From the NCBI RefSeq assembly GCF_001577305.1, contig NZ_CP014518.1, positions 930,001 through 994,000 of the forward strand: a DNA stretch of 64,000 nucleotides. Reading direction: 5' to 3'. The notes beneath the pieces are model-generated. The model saw only the letters and a list, made by a program, of their open reading frames with translations. It did no database searches and was not told the DNA's origin. A program made the translations under genes and the position numbers. This document shows, piece after piece, positions 10,112 through 19,060 of the stretch (positions are counted from its first letter, which is position 1; the number at the start of each line of letters is the position of its first letter). This DNA is from Sinomonas atrocyanea. Lineage in GTDB: Bacteria; Actinomycetota; Actinomycetes; Actinomycetales; Micrococcaceae.

Positions 10112-10669
10112 ATGAGCGCCCTGTCCCTCATCGTGCTGGACGACGAAGGCCAGTTCCGCCTCTACGCGGCCGAAGCCGAGCTCCTCCGGTCCCAGGAACG
10201 GCCCGGGAGCACTCGGTGCGTCATCGACCGCACCGGCCAGTACTATCACCTCCAGGCCGACCCCCACGGGCGCCTCGTCCTGGGCCGCCCGCTCGGCCCT
10301 GCCGAGCACCACTCACTCCGTCAGCACTTGCTGCGCCAGCAGCACCTGCACCCGGAGGCACACAGGCTGCGCCGGCGCCACTGCCCCACCTCCCGCGAGG
10401 AGTTCCTCGAGGCCATCTTCGAAGAGCTCGCACTCGAAGGACCAGGCGACGACCAGCCCTGGACCGTACGAGCTGGACGGCAGAGCTGGCGATGCAACGG
10501 GCTGCGCGCGGTCGATGCCCAGGTCGCGCGCGCCTCCGGGCCCGTCGTCGTCACTGACCCCTTCGGCCACGCCTACCGGCCCCGTGTCCCCTGGAACCGC
10601 GCCCTCGCCAGACGCCTGCGCGGCCACCCGCTCTACGTCGAGATCCTTCCGGAGGGCGCGTACGCCTGA
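10112..10669 (+). CDS. conserved hypothetical protein next to kdpE
   Basis: 185 aa, not recognised. It begins with a beta-rich, mostly acidic segment (LSLIVLDDEGQFRLY). The middle is His/Arg-rich (LRQHLLRQQHLHPEAHRLRRRH, about 70-90), and the rest is mixed alpha/beta with PRVPWNRALARRLRGH near the end. No signal peptide or membrane helix is seen. A good ribosome site (GGGAAGGAAG) precedes the ATG. It probably forms a two-gene unit with 10669 and may respond to KdpE through the direct repeats at 9988. A role in potassium or osmotic adaptation is inference from position. Confidence 0.7.
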   Translation: MSALSLIVLDDEGQFRLYAAEAELLRSQERPGSTRCVIDRTGQYYHLQADPHGRLVLGRPLGPAEHHSLRQHLLRQQHLHPEAHRLRRRHCPTSREEFLEAIFEELALEGPGDDQPWTVRAGRQSWRCNGLRAVDAQVARASGPVVVTDPFGHAYRPRVPWNRALARRLRGHPLYVEILPEGAYA

Positions 10670-10950
10670 TGCTCCCGTGGGGGAAGGCCCCCGGCGGCGC
10701 GCTCAGTCCCCGGGGCCTCGCCTCGGGTTCCCTGATCGTCCTCCTCGCCGCTGCGGCGGTGACGCTCTTCATCGGCCCGTCGAAGGGATGCTTCTCAGCG
10801 CCGGCGCTCTCGTGCTCGCCGCCCACTCTGCGTGGTCAGGGCTGCACCCCCGGGGATGAACAGCAAGGGGGGCCGCGAAGGGCATCCCGTCCCGTTAAAG
10901 GAACGCTCTTTTACACAGGGAGGCTGAACCTGGACCGGTTGTTCCTCTGA
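10669..10950 (+). CDS. small hypothetical protein with one membrane helix
   Basis: 93 aa. The ATG overlaps the stop of the upstream gene (TGATG). One hydrophobic stretch (residues ~19-38, LIVLLAAAAVTLFIG) is followed by a Cys/Pro-rich tail with little predicted structure. It could be a small membrane-anchored partner of the 185-aa protein. The tail composition is poorly protein-like, so the true product may be shorter. Confidence 0.4.
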   Translation: MLPWGKAPGGALSPRGLASGSLIVLLAAAAVTLFIGPSKGCFSAPALSCSPPTLRGQGCTPGDEQQGGPRRASRPVKGTLFYTGRLNLDRLFL

Positions 10951-11176
10951 GGAGTCGCACCCAGTTGGGCCCGGATTTCTTCATTGGGGGCAGAGGCCCT
11001 TCGGGCTCCCAGCGGGGAACGGTCCCTGAGGGAACCCGAAAGGCCTCCGGAATCCCTCGCAGCTCGCGTGAGTGGCTGGTTCTGGGATTCGCGTCGCCTC
11101 CTCTTATACGGACCTTCGACGACGGTGCGCGCTGGTCGCGGTCAGGTGGGCAGGTGGGATGTCGCCGGTCAGGCTG

Positions 11177-12568
11177 TCAACTCGTCGGATGAGAAGGCTC
11201 GAGGGTGTCGAAGGACATTCTGGGTTCGCGGACGATGACCTGGAGGATCACGCCTACGATGGCCGAGACCATCATCACGATGAACGAGATGTTGTAGCCG
11301 AAGATGTTGGCCCATCCACCGCCGACTGCGATGAGGGCGCCGATGATCAGTGGTGCGAGGCCTCCTCCGAGGAACATGGAGGTGGTGATGAAGCCGTTCG
11401 CGGTCCCGGCGATGTTGCGCGGGGCGGCGTCGGTGGCGGCTGCGTAGAAGATCGGCCAGGGTGCGTTGGCGACGCAGCCGAGGAGCAGCTGGACTCCTAT
11501 GTAGGCTCCCATGCTGTGGGCGAAGTAGAACGCGCCTGCGGAGATTCCCATCCAGACGCCGGTGATGATGAGGGTCTTGCGGCGGCCGAGGTAGTCCGAG
11601 ATGCTCGGCCAGACGATCTGTCCCAGGATGCCGGTGATGGTGAACACGACCGAGTACGCGGCCGCATCGGCGAAGGGGAGGCCGACGATATTTGCCAGGT
11701 ACAGCGGGAGGATGTAGCTCACTCCGTTGTAGACGATCTGGAACAGCAGGGTCGTCCCGGAGGTCAGCATCACGATCTTGTTGGTGAGGCAGGCGCGTAT
11801 GGCGCCCTTCTGGTCCTCATGGTGGGTCGACGACTCCTCGGCACTGATCGGCGGCGTCATTCCCCGTTCGGTGATCGAGGTGTAGACGCGGTCCAGACGG
11901 TGCTTGCGCGAGTACCACCACCAGAAGGCCATGACGGGGATCGCGGCGATCAGGCCGACGAAGAAGATGTACGACCAGTTCTCCACGCCGAAGGCGCCGA
12001 GCATCCAGGCAGCGACGAGGCCGCTCAGGAGCGCACCGACGGGATAGCCCGTGTGGTGGACTCCGAGGGCGAACCCGCGGCGCTCCTTGGGCCACCATTC
12101 GGTGGTGTTGGAGACGCCGACCGGTTCTCCCCACCCGGCACCGAGGTTCACGCCCACCCGGAGCAGGAGGAAGGCCACGAGGTTGCCCGCGACTGCCCTC
12201 ACGCCCGAGATCGCCGAGAGAAGGTTGTACCCGATCACGAGCGGGACCTGGAACCAGGCCCTCTTCCAACCTGTTCCGTGGCGGTCGCTCATGCGGGATC
12301 CGGGGATCGCCATGACGGCGAGGGCGAAGAAGATCACTGCGGTGATGATTCCCCACGCCTCGGGGGACAGGCCGAAGTTCTGGGAGATGATCGGGCCGAG
12401 GCGGAGGATCACTTCCCGGTCGAAGGCGTTGATGATCCAGATCAGCCAGGTGACCAGCAGCGCGACCCATGAGCCGGCGGGGACCAGTCTGAGCGAGGCC
12501 TGGCCGCGGGCCAGCCGTGGTCGCGGCTTGGTGGTTGTGGGGGTCCTGCCCCCGTCGAGCTTTGTCAT
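11177..12568 (-). CDS. MFS transporter, anion:cation symporter (sugar-acid) type
   Basis: 463 aa, about 12 membrane helices. Typical ACS-family features are an 'INAFDREVI' helix 1, the motif-A-like 'GSRMSDRHGTGWKR', and 'NTTEWWPKERRGFALGVHHTGYPVG' in the helix 4-5 region (T-E-W-x-P-x-x-x-R). This family takes up glucarate, galactarate, hexuronates and similar acids. It begins 1 base after the lactonase stop, so it is the last gene of the minus-strand operon 15351-11177 under the LacI-type regulator. The convergent intergenic stretch 10951-11176 holds nothing I recognise. Confidence 0.87.
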   Translation of the reverse strand: MTKLDGGRTPTTTKPRPRLARGQASLRLVPAGSWVALLVTWLIWIINAFDREVILRLGPIISQNFGLSPEAWGIITAVIFFALAVMAIPGSRMSDRHGTGWKRAWFQVPLVIGYNLLSAISGVRAVAGNLVAFLLLRVGVNLGAGWGEPVGVSNTTEWWPKERRGFALGVHHTGYPVGALLSGLVAAWMLGAFGVENWSYIFFVGLIAAIPVMAFWWWYSRKHRLDRVYTSITERGMTPPISAEESSTHHEDQKGAIRACLTNKIVMLTSGTTLLFQIVYNGVSYILPLYLANIVGLPFADAAAYSVVFTITGILGQIVWPSISDYLGRRKTLIITGVWMGISAGAFYFAHSMGAYIGVQLLLGCVANAPWPIFYAAATDAAPRNIAGTANGFITTSMFLGGGLAPLIIGALIAVGGGWANIFGYNISFIVMMVSAIVGVILQVIVREPRMSFDTLEPSHPTS

Positions 12569-12569
12569 T

Positions 12570-13487
12570 TCATGACTCCTTCGTCGGTTTGTTGGCGCTG
12601 GCAGGGGCGGGAGAGCCGAAGCGGGGGATCGCCTGGCCCTGGATGCCCAAGCCGTCGATGGCGAACAGGGCTCCTCGATCGGGGCCGTCAGTTGGAAAGC
12701 GGGGGAGCGGTGGCCGGCCCATGGTGGTGACGAAGAGGCGATCCAAGTCCGTGCCTCCGAAGGTCGGGCACGTGATCTTGAGGACGGGCATTTCGATCGT
12801 GCGCTCCAAGGTGCCCTCTGGGTCGTACCGGTGGAGCTTCCCGCCGTAGACGTGGGCCTGCCAGAGGAACCCGGCGGCGTCGACCGTCATGCCGTCCACG
12901 GCGCCGCCGTCGCTGGTGTCCACCTTGGCGAAGACTCGCCGGTTGGCCACTTCGCCCGTCTCGAGATCGTAGTCGTAGGCCCAGATGTCGCCCGTCCAGG
13001 TGTCTGCGAAGTAGAGGGTGGATCCGTCGGGGCTGAAGCATGGCCCGTTCGAGCAGATGATCCCCTCGTCGATGACGTGGATCGAGAGGTCCGTGTCGAG
13101 GCGGTATAGCCGCCCCGAGGGGGTCTCCTCGAGTGTGTCCATGGAGCCGAAGACGAACCGGCCGCGGGGGTCCACCTTCCCGTCGTTGAGGCGGTTCGTC
13201 GGCGAGCCCGGCTCTGGATCGGCGATAAGTGCGCGGGTGTCCGTCTGGTGGTCGTACCTGTAGAGCCCGCTCTGCTGTGCCAGCAGCAGCGATGCGCCGT
13301 CGGCGAAGAGGGCCATCGACCCGATCTTCTCCTCGACGTCCCAGACCTGCAGGCCTGCCCCGTCTTGGTCGTGTCGGTAGATCCGTCCGTCGATCGAATC
13401 AATCCACCACAGGAGCTTGGTCTTGACGTCCCATACCGGTCCTTCGCCCAGGCTGGGCTTGAGGTCGATGACCGTACTGATTCTCAA
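12570..13487 (-). CDS. SMP-30/gluconolactonase family sugar-acid lactonase
   Basis: 305 aa. Six-bladed propeller lactonase with the expected divalent-metal ligands: E15 (LGEGPVW), an Asn in the NRLNDGKVD / CSNGPCFSPDG segments, and the Asp of GAVDGMTVD. It hydrolyses aldonolactones to the free acid. Start: TTG at 13487, preceded by GGGAGGA at ideal distance; no ATG fits as well. It lies between the BKACE-type enzyme and the MFS transporter, consistent with oxidative breakdown of a sugar through a lactone. Periplasmic export is unlikely, as there is no signal peptide. Confidence 0.87.
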   Translation of the reverse strand: MRISTVIDLKPSLGEGPVWDVKTKLLWWIDSIDGRIYRHDQDGAGLQVWDVEEKIGSMALFADGASLLLAQQSGLYRYDHQTDTRALIADPEPGSPTNRLNDGKVDPRGRFVFGSMDTLEETPSGRLYRLDTDLSIHVIDEGIICSNGPCFSPDGSTLYFADTWTGDIWAYDYDLETGEVANRRVFAKVDTSDGGAVDGMTVDAAGFLWQAHVYGGKLHRYDPEGTLERTIEMPVLKITCPTFGGTDLDRLFVTTMGRPPLPRFPTDGPDRGALFAIDGLGIQGQAIPRFGSPAPASANKPTKES

Positions 13488-13625
13488 CGGGTCCTCCCGT
13501 GTTCGGGTGCCGGTGTGTCCGGGTCGTCTGTTCGTGGCCGTGGGCGGTGGAGGCTCCGGCTGGGATCTTGGCTCTGGGGGGAGCGCGTGAAGGCGTAGCG
13601 GGGCAGCGGAGACGTGCCGCGGAGG

Positions 13626-14558
13626 CTAGAACCCGACATTCTCGCGGCCCTTGAGCTGGAGCATCTGCCTCGCCTCGTCCGGGGTGGCCACCTCGAAGTT
13701 GAGTGCTTCCAGGATGGTGCGGATGCGCCCCACCTGCTCGGCGTTGCTCTTGGCGAGCTCGCCCGGGCCGATCCACAGGGAATCCTCCAGACCGACGCGG
13801 ACATGCGAGCCGATGGCGGCCCCGATCGCGGCGAGCGGCATCTGGCTCCTACCGGCTCCTAGCACGGACCACAGGTAGTCCTCCCCGAGCAGCCGGTCGG
13901 CGGTGCGGCGCATGTGCATGAGATCCTCGGGATGCGCACCGATGCCCCCCAGCAGCCCGAACACCGACTGGACGAACAGCGGCCCGCAGGCCAGCCCCCG
14001 GGTGTGGAAGTGCGCGAGGTTGTTCAAATGGGAGATGTCGTAGCACTCGAACTCGAAGCGGGTCCCGTTGGCATTGCCGATCCCGAGGATCGTCTCGATG
14101 TCGGCGAACGTGTTCTTGAAGACCAGGTCCCGGGACTTCTCCAGCGACTCGCGCTCCCATTCGTGCTCGAACTCGGTGAACCGATCGAGCATCGGGTAGA
14201 GGCCAAAATTCATCGAGCCCATGTTCAGGCTTGCCAGCTCGGGCTTGAACGCGGCCACGGGCCGCATGCGCTCCTGGACCGTCATGTGCGGCGAGCCGCC
14301 GGTGGTGATGTTGATGACCGCGTCCGTGTTGGCCTTGAGCTTCTCCAGGATCGGCTCGAAGTGCTTCGGGTCCTGGGATGGGCGTCCATCCTTCGGGTCC
14401 CGGGCATGCATGTGCACGATGGCTGCGCCTGCCTCGGCCGCCCCAATGGCTGCCTCGGCGATCTCCTCGGAGCTGACCGGGAGGTAGCGGGACATGGATG
14501 GGGTGTGGATGGCGCCGGTGACGGCCGAGGTGATGATGACTTTGCGCTTGGCTGACAT
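13626..14558 (-). CDS. beta-keto acid cleavage enzyme family protein (BKACE, DUF849)
   Basis: 310 aa TIM-barrel enzyme. The Zn-binding pair H49-M-H51 is followed by ARD(P)KDG (HMHARDPKDG, 49-58), and the opening ITSAVTG strand is also diagnostic. VGLED near residue 257 holds the third metal ligand of this family. Known members condense or cleave beta-keto acids with acetyl-CoA. The acid substrate here would come from the neighbouring SDR dehydrogenase. It is 13 bases from the SDR stop and co-oriented with lactonase and transporter genes. Confidence 0.88.
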   Translation of the reverse strand: MSAKRKVIITSAVTGAIHTPSMSRYLPVSSEEIAEAAIGAAEAGAAIVHMHARDPKDGRPSQDPKHFEPILEKLKANTDAVINITTGGSPHMTVQERMRPVAAFKPELASLNMGSMNFGLYPMLDRFTEFEHEWERESLEKSRDLVFKNTFADIETILGIGNANGTRFEFECYDISHLNNLAHFHTRGLACGPLFVQSVFGLLGGIGAHPEDLMHMRRTADRLLGEDYLWSVLGAGRSQMPLAAIGAAIGSHVRVGLEDSLWIGPGELAKSNAEQVGRIRTILEALNFEVATPDEARQMLQLKGRENVGF

Positions 14559-14571
14559 TGATCAGGACCCT

Positions 14572-15351
14572 TCAGTAGAGCTTTTCGGTGTTGCCGTCGA
14601 CGGCCATCGCCTGGCCGTTGACGTTGCGGGCCAGAGGGCCGGCGAGGAATACGGCCATGTTGGCGATGTCCTCGGCCTCGACGAGGCGGTTGAGGGAGGA
14701 CTGCGCGTGGTAGAGGTCGGAGACCTCCTTCACGGGCCTGTCCAGCATCGAGGCCTTGGCCTCGATGACCGCTTCGATCCGTGGCCCGTTCACCGCGCCG
14801 GGACAGATGGCATTGACCCGGATCCCGTCGGCGCCGAGTTCGATCGCCAGTGTCTTGGTCATCCCGACGACGGCCCACTTCGAGGCCGAGTAGGGGCTGC
14901 GCCCGGCCATCCCGAGCCGTCCGGCTGCCGAGGAGAGGTTCACGATGGCCGGTTCCTCGGCCTTACGGAGCATCGGCAGGGCATGCTTGACGGCGTAGAA
15001 CTGCCCGTGCACGTTCACGTCGAAGGTCTTCAGCCAGGCACCTGAATCGAGGGTCTCGATCGGCCCAGTCGGCCCGGCTATGCCCGCGTTGTTGACGAGC
15101 ACGTCGAGGCCGCCCAGCGTCGACTGGACCTCTTCCATGAGACCCTCGACATCAGACTCGTCCGATACATCGCTGACCTCCGCCAGATAGCCGGCGTCCC
15201 TGGCGCTCGCCACCGCCTCCGGGCGGACATCGGTCACGAGCACTGAGGCGCCCAGTTCGCGGAAGCGCGAGGCGATTGAGTGGCCGATGCCGGCAGCTCC
15301 GGCGGTCACCAGGACTCTGCGTCCGGTGTAGTCGAGGACGGTGGGGATCAT
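14572..15351 (-). CDS. SDR-family oxidoreductase
   Basis: 259 aa classical short-chain dehydrogenase. Nucleotide motif TAGAAGIG (16-23), NNAG (87-90), and catalytic S141, Y154, K158 (YSASK). The segment CPGAVNGPR is also typical. The acidic residue D41 after strand 2 points to NAD(H). I place the start at 15351, where AGGAG lies 8 bases upstream; the frame is open further upstream but reads as non-coding. It is the first gene of the LacI-controlled minus operon, and would oxidise a hydroxy group of the sugar acid before BKACE cleavage. Confidence 0.88.
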   Translation of the reverse strand: MIPTVLDYTGRRVLVTAGAAGIGHSIASRFRELGASVLVTDVRPEAVASARDAGYLAEVSDVSDESDVEGLMEEVQSTLGGLDVLVNNAGIAGPTGPIETLDSGAWLKTFDVNVHGQFYAVKHALPMLRKAEEPAIVNLSSAAGRLGMAGRSPYSASKWAVVGMTKTLAIELGADGIRVNAICPGAVNGPRIEAVIEAKASMLDRPVKEVSDLYHAQSSLNRLVEAEDIANMAVFLAGPLARNVNGQAMAVDGNTEKLY

Positions 15352-15393
15352 GGAATGTCTCCTAACCTGGGGGCACGCGGCGTTCTGTCGAAG

Positions 15394-15405
15394 GGAAACG
15401 CTTGC
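15394..15405. promoter_or_regulatory. candidate LacI-family operator upstream of the SDR operon
   Basis: GGAAACGCTTGC contains the AAACGCTT core of LacI/CcpA-type palindromes (AAAnCGnTTT). It lies about 45 bases upstream of the SDR start and ~130 bases after the LacI-type gene. The match is imperfect in the outer arms. Confidence 0.35.
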
Positions 15406-15536
15406 GTGCATTGGCTGTAATTGGTCAAGGGTGAGTAGGGCGGCGTGACGGCCCCTGGTCCTGCCCTCGCCGTCGACGTACCGGCTGTCGGCGTGCTTGT
15501 GCCTTTGGGCGAGGGCGCACACCTAGGTGAGCGGGC

Positions 15537-16586
15537 TCAGCGCGCTGTGCTCGGTGGCGGGCAGCCGCAGGATGTTCCGAGGTAGAGTCTGTGGTCGCAG
15601 ACTGTGTGGGTATAGGTGCTTCTGGGGTCGGTGATCTGGCCGAGGAGGAGTTCCACGGCGCGCTCGGCCATCTGCCGCACCGGCTGGACGATCGTGGTCA
15701 TCCCGATGAGCGACGACCTGCTGTGGGGGAGCCCATCGCTGCCGACGACCGCCAGATCCTCGGGGATGCTCAGCCCGATGGCCAGTGCGTATTCCATGAC
15801 TCCGATGGCGATCTCATCGGACCCGCAGACGATCGCCCGAGGCGGGCGCTCCGATGCGAGCAGCCTCTTGGCGGCGGTGAGGCCGCCCTCAGAATTCAGC
15901 CGCGTGCTCACCTTCCTCTGCCCCGCAATCGTCACTCCGGCGGCCTTGGCCGTGCGGACGAAGGCCTCCTCCCTGGCAAGGGAAGCTGTGGAGAAGCGGG
16001 GGCCGATGACGGTGGCGAGCTCCGTGTACCCGTGACCCAGCACGTGGTGCATCAACTGGGTTGCGGCGGCGTCGTCATCGATGCCCACGAAGTCACCGGG
16101 GACGTGGTTGGACCGCCGGGAAAGGTAGACGTAGGGTATCCGGTGCTGCCGCAGCGTCCTGAGCGCACGGGAATCGTCAGACAGCGCTGCAGCGATGACG
16201 ACCCCGTCCACGTTTCGGGCGGCGAGGGTGTTGGCCGTCTGCGCCAGAGTGTCCGCATCGTCCTGGCTGGTTGCGACAAAGACATCGAAACCCTGTTCCG
16301 AAGTCGCCGTGATGATGCTCTGCGCCCAGCCCGTGTACATGGGATTGACAATGTTCGGGAGGATCATCCCGACCACACGCGTAAGCCGTGGGTCGGGGGC
16401 GTCCTTGCCAGCCGAGGGCCGGAAGCCGAGCTCGTTCGCCACCTTCACCACGTGCCGACGAGTCTCGTCGGAGACCCCCTGCTGGCCGTTCATCACATAG
16501 CTCACCGTGGCAGGAGAGACGCCCGCCGCCCGGGCTACGGCCGCGGCGGAGACTTTGATGGGACGCGAGGTCGAGGCCGGATCCAT
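15537..16586 (-). CDS. LacI-family transcriptional regulator
   Basis: 349 aa from the ATG at 16586. N-terminal helix-turn-helix (residues 11-45: VSAAAVARAAGVSPATVSYV, then NGQQGVSDETRRHV), then a hinge, then a periplasmic-binding-protein-like effector domain ending in 'HRLYLGTSCG'. The frame is open to 16676, but that extension is non-family sequence; GGGAGG lies about 14 bases before this ATG, and TTG immediately before it is an alternative. It should repress the adjacent SDR-BKACE-lactonase-MFS operon, with a sugar acid or derivative as inducer. Confidence 0.88.
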   Translation of the reverse strand: MDPASTSRPIKVSAAAVARAAGVSPATVSYVMNGQQGVSDETRRHVVKVANELGFRPSAGKDAPDPRLTRVVGMILPNIVNPMYTGWAQSIITATSEQGFDVFVATSQDDADTLAQTANTLAARNVDGVVIAAALSDDSRALRTLRQHRIPYVYLSRRSNHVPGDFVGIDDDAAATQLMHHVLGHGYTELATVIGPRFSTASLAREEAFVRTAKAAGVTIAGQRKVSTRLNSEGGLTAAKRLLASERPPRAIVCGSDEIAIGVMEYALAIGLSIPEDLAVVGSDGLPHSRSSLIGMTTIVQPVRQMAERAVELLLGQITDPRSTYTHTVCDHRLYLGTSCGCPPPSTAR

Positions 16587-16658
16587 CAAGACGTCATCCA
16601 CCTCCCTTGCTGTGAAGTACACCACGGTTCGCCTGAGGCCTCCATTACATGGGAGGAC

Positions 16659-16670
16659 CAAAACGTTCAG
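16659..16670. promoter_or_regulatory. candidate autoregulatory LacI-type operator
   Basis: CAAAACGTTCAG includes the palindromic AACGTT core with a TGAACGTTTT reading on the other strand, close to LacI-family sites. It is ~75 bases upstream of the LacI-type start. The rest of 16671-16913 shows no gene. Confidence 0.35.
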
Positions 16671-16913
16671 CAACATTAAGTTGGCGCGATGATGATCGTT
16701 GAACTACCGGAGCCGCCCCGAGCTCCTCATCCAGCCGGTCGGCGCTCCTGCTTGAGGAGGTGAGGTCGGCGCCTGAACCCTTGGAAGAGGGGAATGTCGA
16801 CCTCGACGCCGGATCGACCCAACCTCGGGGCCGCGCCGAGTCGGGGCGGCCTCGCGCCGGCAGGGCCTTGGGTCAATGGATGGCGAGCGGGGAGGGTCTT
16901 CGCAGGCTGCTGG

Positions 16914-18098
16914 TCAGAGCGCGTTGAGTCGGCTGATGTAGTCGGCCATTCCGGGCACCGTGAATGCCACCCGTCCCAGGGCCGGCGGGTAGATCACGCC
17001 CTTGCTGATGAGGGCCGCGCGGGTCATGGTCATCGAACTCTGCTTCCTGCCGGCGCGTTCGGCGAGGTCTCTTGTGCTGGATCCCGCGTCGCCGTCCTGG
17101 GCCATCAGGCGCAGGAAGTCCTTCTCGGCCCTGGTGGCCCGTTCCCAGCGGGTGAGGAAGAATCCTTGCTCGAGCTGGGCACGCCCGAGTTCGATGGCGA
17201 TCCTGGCGTCCTCGATGGTGATGGTCTTCTCGGGTGCGGTGTCCCAGGCGGCCTTGCCGTATTCCTGGATGAAGTAGGGGTAGCCGCCGGAGGCGGCCAG
17301 CAGCGCATCACGGGCTTCCGGGGTGTAGGTGGCGCCGTACTTGGAGGCAGGGACGACAAGCGCCGATTCGGCTGCGTCTGGGGGAAGGGCGCCTATGCTG
17401 CGGTAGGTGAAGAGCCGCTCGGCGTATGAGCGCGCCTCGCTCAGCACTGCTGGCAAGTCCGGCAGGCCGGCGCCCACGACGTAGAAGGGCCAGTCCCGTT
17501 GGCCGGCCTGGTGCTGGACGGCCAGGAGGGCGGCGAGCAGGCCCCGGTCCAGGTCCTGCATCTCGTCGATCAGGAAGACCAGGGCCGACCGCTTCTCGGC
17601 CAGGGCGCCGGAGAGGTCTTCGACCATCTCCTCCAGATCGACCTCGATGGAACCGGAGTCAGCGCGCCCCCGGGTCATGTCCACACCGATGTCGATCCCC
17701 GTCACGCCCAACTGAGCCGAGAACGAGGCGATGCTGCCCAGGCCCCGCTTCAGGGCCCCGCCGATGCCGGGGCGGTTGACCTTCCGGCCGGCCTGCAGCA
17801 GGCCGCGGCCCAGTTTCGCCCGGACCGCCTCGGGGCCGCCCTCGGCCTCGCGGCCTTCGAGGGAGACCACGACGAAGTCAGCCCGCTCGGCCTGGCGCCT
17901 GAATTCGTTCAGCAGCACCGTCTTCCCTACCCCACGCAGTCCGTGCAGGACCAGGGACCGCTCATGCCGGCCGTGCCGGGTGATGGCCACGAGCAGGTCG
18001 AAGGCATCGATCTCAGCCTGCCGTCCCGCCAGCTCCATAGGCCGGCGGCCGGAACCGGGTGAATAGGGGTTGAGGGAACTGTCCATATCCGCAACCAT
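16914..18098 (-). CDS. AAA-family ATPase (ORC/Cdc6-like fold)
   Basis: 394 aa. Walker A GLRGVGKT (about 49-56), Walker B LVFLIDEMQ (about 173-181), then a sensor region and a C-terminal winged-helix part (AEKDFLRLMAQDGDA... LISKGVIYPP). This stand-alone ATPase is common in actinobacteria; its cellular role is not established, though the winged helix suggests DNA or protein-partner binding. The GTG/ATG choice is MVADMDSS at 18098; MDSS at 18086 is also possible. Monocistronic by spacing. It marks the left edge of the accessory block. Confidence 0.82.
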   Translation of the reverse strand: MVADMDSSLNPYSPGSGRRPMELAGRQAEIDAFDLLVAITRHGRHERSLVLHGLRGVGKTVLLNEFRRQAERADFVVVSLEGREAEGGPEAVRAKLGRGLLQAGRKVNRPGIGGALKRGLGSIASFSAQLGVTGIDIGVDMTRGRADSGSIEVDLEEMVEDLSGALAEKRSALVFLIDEMQDLDRGLLAALLAVQHQAGQRDWPFYVVGAGLPDLPAVLSEARSYAERLFTYRSIGALPPDAAESALVVPASKYGATYTPEARDALLAASGGYPYFIQEYGKAAWDTAPEKTITIEDARIAIELGRAQLEQGFFLTRWERATRAEKDFLRLMAQDGDAGSSTRDLAERAGRKQSSMTMTRAALISKGVIYPPALGRVAFTVPGMADYISRLNAL

Positions 18099-18269
18099 AC
18101 CCTGATATCCATTTTGCCGGATACAACGGTATGGCGTTTTATGGGACGGGCAGACTGAGCGGCGGGGCGCAGCTGCTGGCCCGTGATGGGCGGAGACTGT
18201 CAGGGTCCAGTCTGCTGGAGCAGCGCGCGATGGGAATGATCGGAATCACCGGCTCCGGGGTCGGATGTG

Positions 18270-18349
18270 CCCGTGTCGGGCACACTGATTCCCCGGGGCC
18301 GTGGACGCGCCCGTGTCGGGCACACTGAGTCCCCGGGGCCGTGGACGCG
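18270..18349. repeat. two tandem 40-bp repeats
   Basis: Two head-to-tail 40-bp units (18270-18309 and 18310-18349), differing at one base (ATTCC versus AGTCC). Each unit contains the short palindrome GCCCGTGTCGGGC across its border. They lie just downstream of the small gene at 18362 and could act as its terminator; origin unknown. Confidence 0.8.
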
Positions 18350-18361
18350 CCCGCGCGGCTG

Positions 18362-18625
18362 TCATCCCGGGTGCAGCGGGGCCCGTTCGGCGATGAGGCC
18401 GCTGCCGAGCAGGTTGCGCAGGAATCTGCAGGGCCAGGGCTGCCCGCACTGCCGGCACCGGTCGCCCACGAGGGGGCCGTCCGGGCGGTGCGCGTCGACG
18501 GCCGGCTCCCAGGTGTCGACGTTGAAGCGCTGGCGCAGCGTCCCGTGGAGTCGGGTGTGGTCGATCTGCTGCAGGATCTCCTCGTACACCGGCCCCGAGG
18601 CCGGCCGTCCGCATTCCGTCTCCAT
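18362..18625 (-). CDS. small WPC-cysteine protein
   Basis: 87 aa from the ATG at 18625, which has GGGGGAAG in front. A helical N-terminal half (YEEILQQIDHTRLH, LRQRF) leads to C-R-Q-C-G-Q-P-W-P-C followed by a short helix. C-x2-C-x4-WPC looks like a small metal-binding knuckle, and similar tails occur in many small actinobacterial proteins of unknown function. A second protein in this window (27151) has the same motif. The frame upstream to 18736 is probably untranslated. Confidence 0.6.
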   Translation of the reverse strand: METECGRPASGPVYEEILQQIDHTRLHGTLRQRFNVDTWEPAVDAHRPDGPLVGDRCRQCGQPWPCRFLRNLLGSGLIAERAPLHPG

Positions 18626-19060
18626 CGGGTCTTCCCCCTTCTCGGTCCCTCCGGCACCGGGGCTGCTCTCCTCCCTGGTGCGACCAGCTGGCCGGTTCGG
18701 CTGGCACGGCTGTTGCCCGGTGGACGACCAGGCCAAACGCCCGTGCTCGCTGCAGGGAATGGCCCGGGATCGCCCGGCTATGCCCCGGCAGGAGGGCTGC
18801 AGCCTCGTGGGGGGCCGCCGCGGGGCCGCATGGGCAAAACCCCCGCGGCACGCAGCCGACTGGCAGCGGCTCCGATTCCGTGCTCCCCGCCGCGCGAGAC
18901 GGCGGTCAATCGACCGACATGAAGGGTGTGCGCTCCAGCCACTCCGGTCCTGCCCGCGGCCTGCCGATCAGGTTGCCTTTCCGGCAGGGGCCGGCGAGGT
19001 CCTGTCGTACCTGAGAGTGCTGATGTAACCTTTGCCCGAAAAGGTGTCAAGTAGTGTGAC
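18626..19060. other. intergenic region before the histidine kinase
   Basis: 435 bases with no convincing gene. It must hold the promoters of the divergent small gene (18625, minus) and the kinase (19061, plus). The AT-richer stretch near 19020-19055 is the likeliest kinase promoter, but I cannot assign boxes. Confidence 0.4.

Noticed and set aside
11072..12472. Plus-strand frame of 466 codons opposite the MFS gene
   Set aside because: Shadow; very acidic/Gly-rich, no membrane helices or family motifs.
18270..18349. CRISPR repeat-spacer pair
   Set aside because: Two adjacent identical units and no unique spacers or cas genes.
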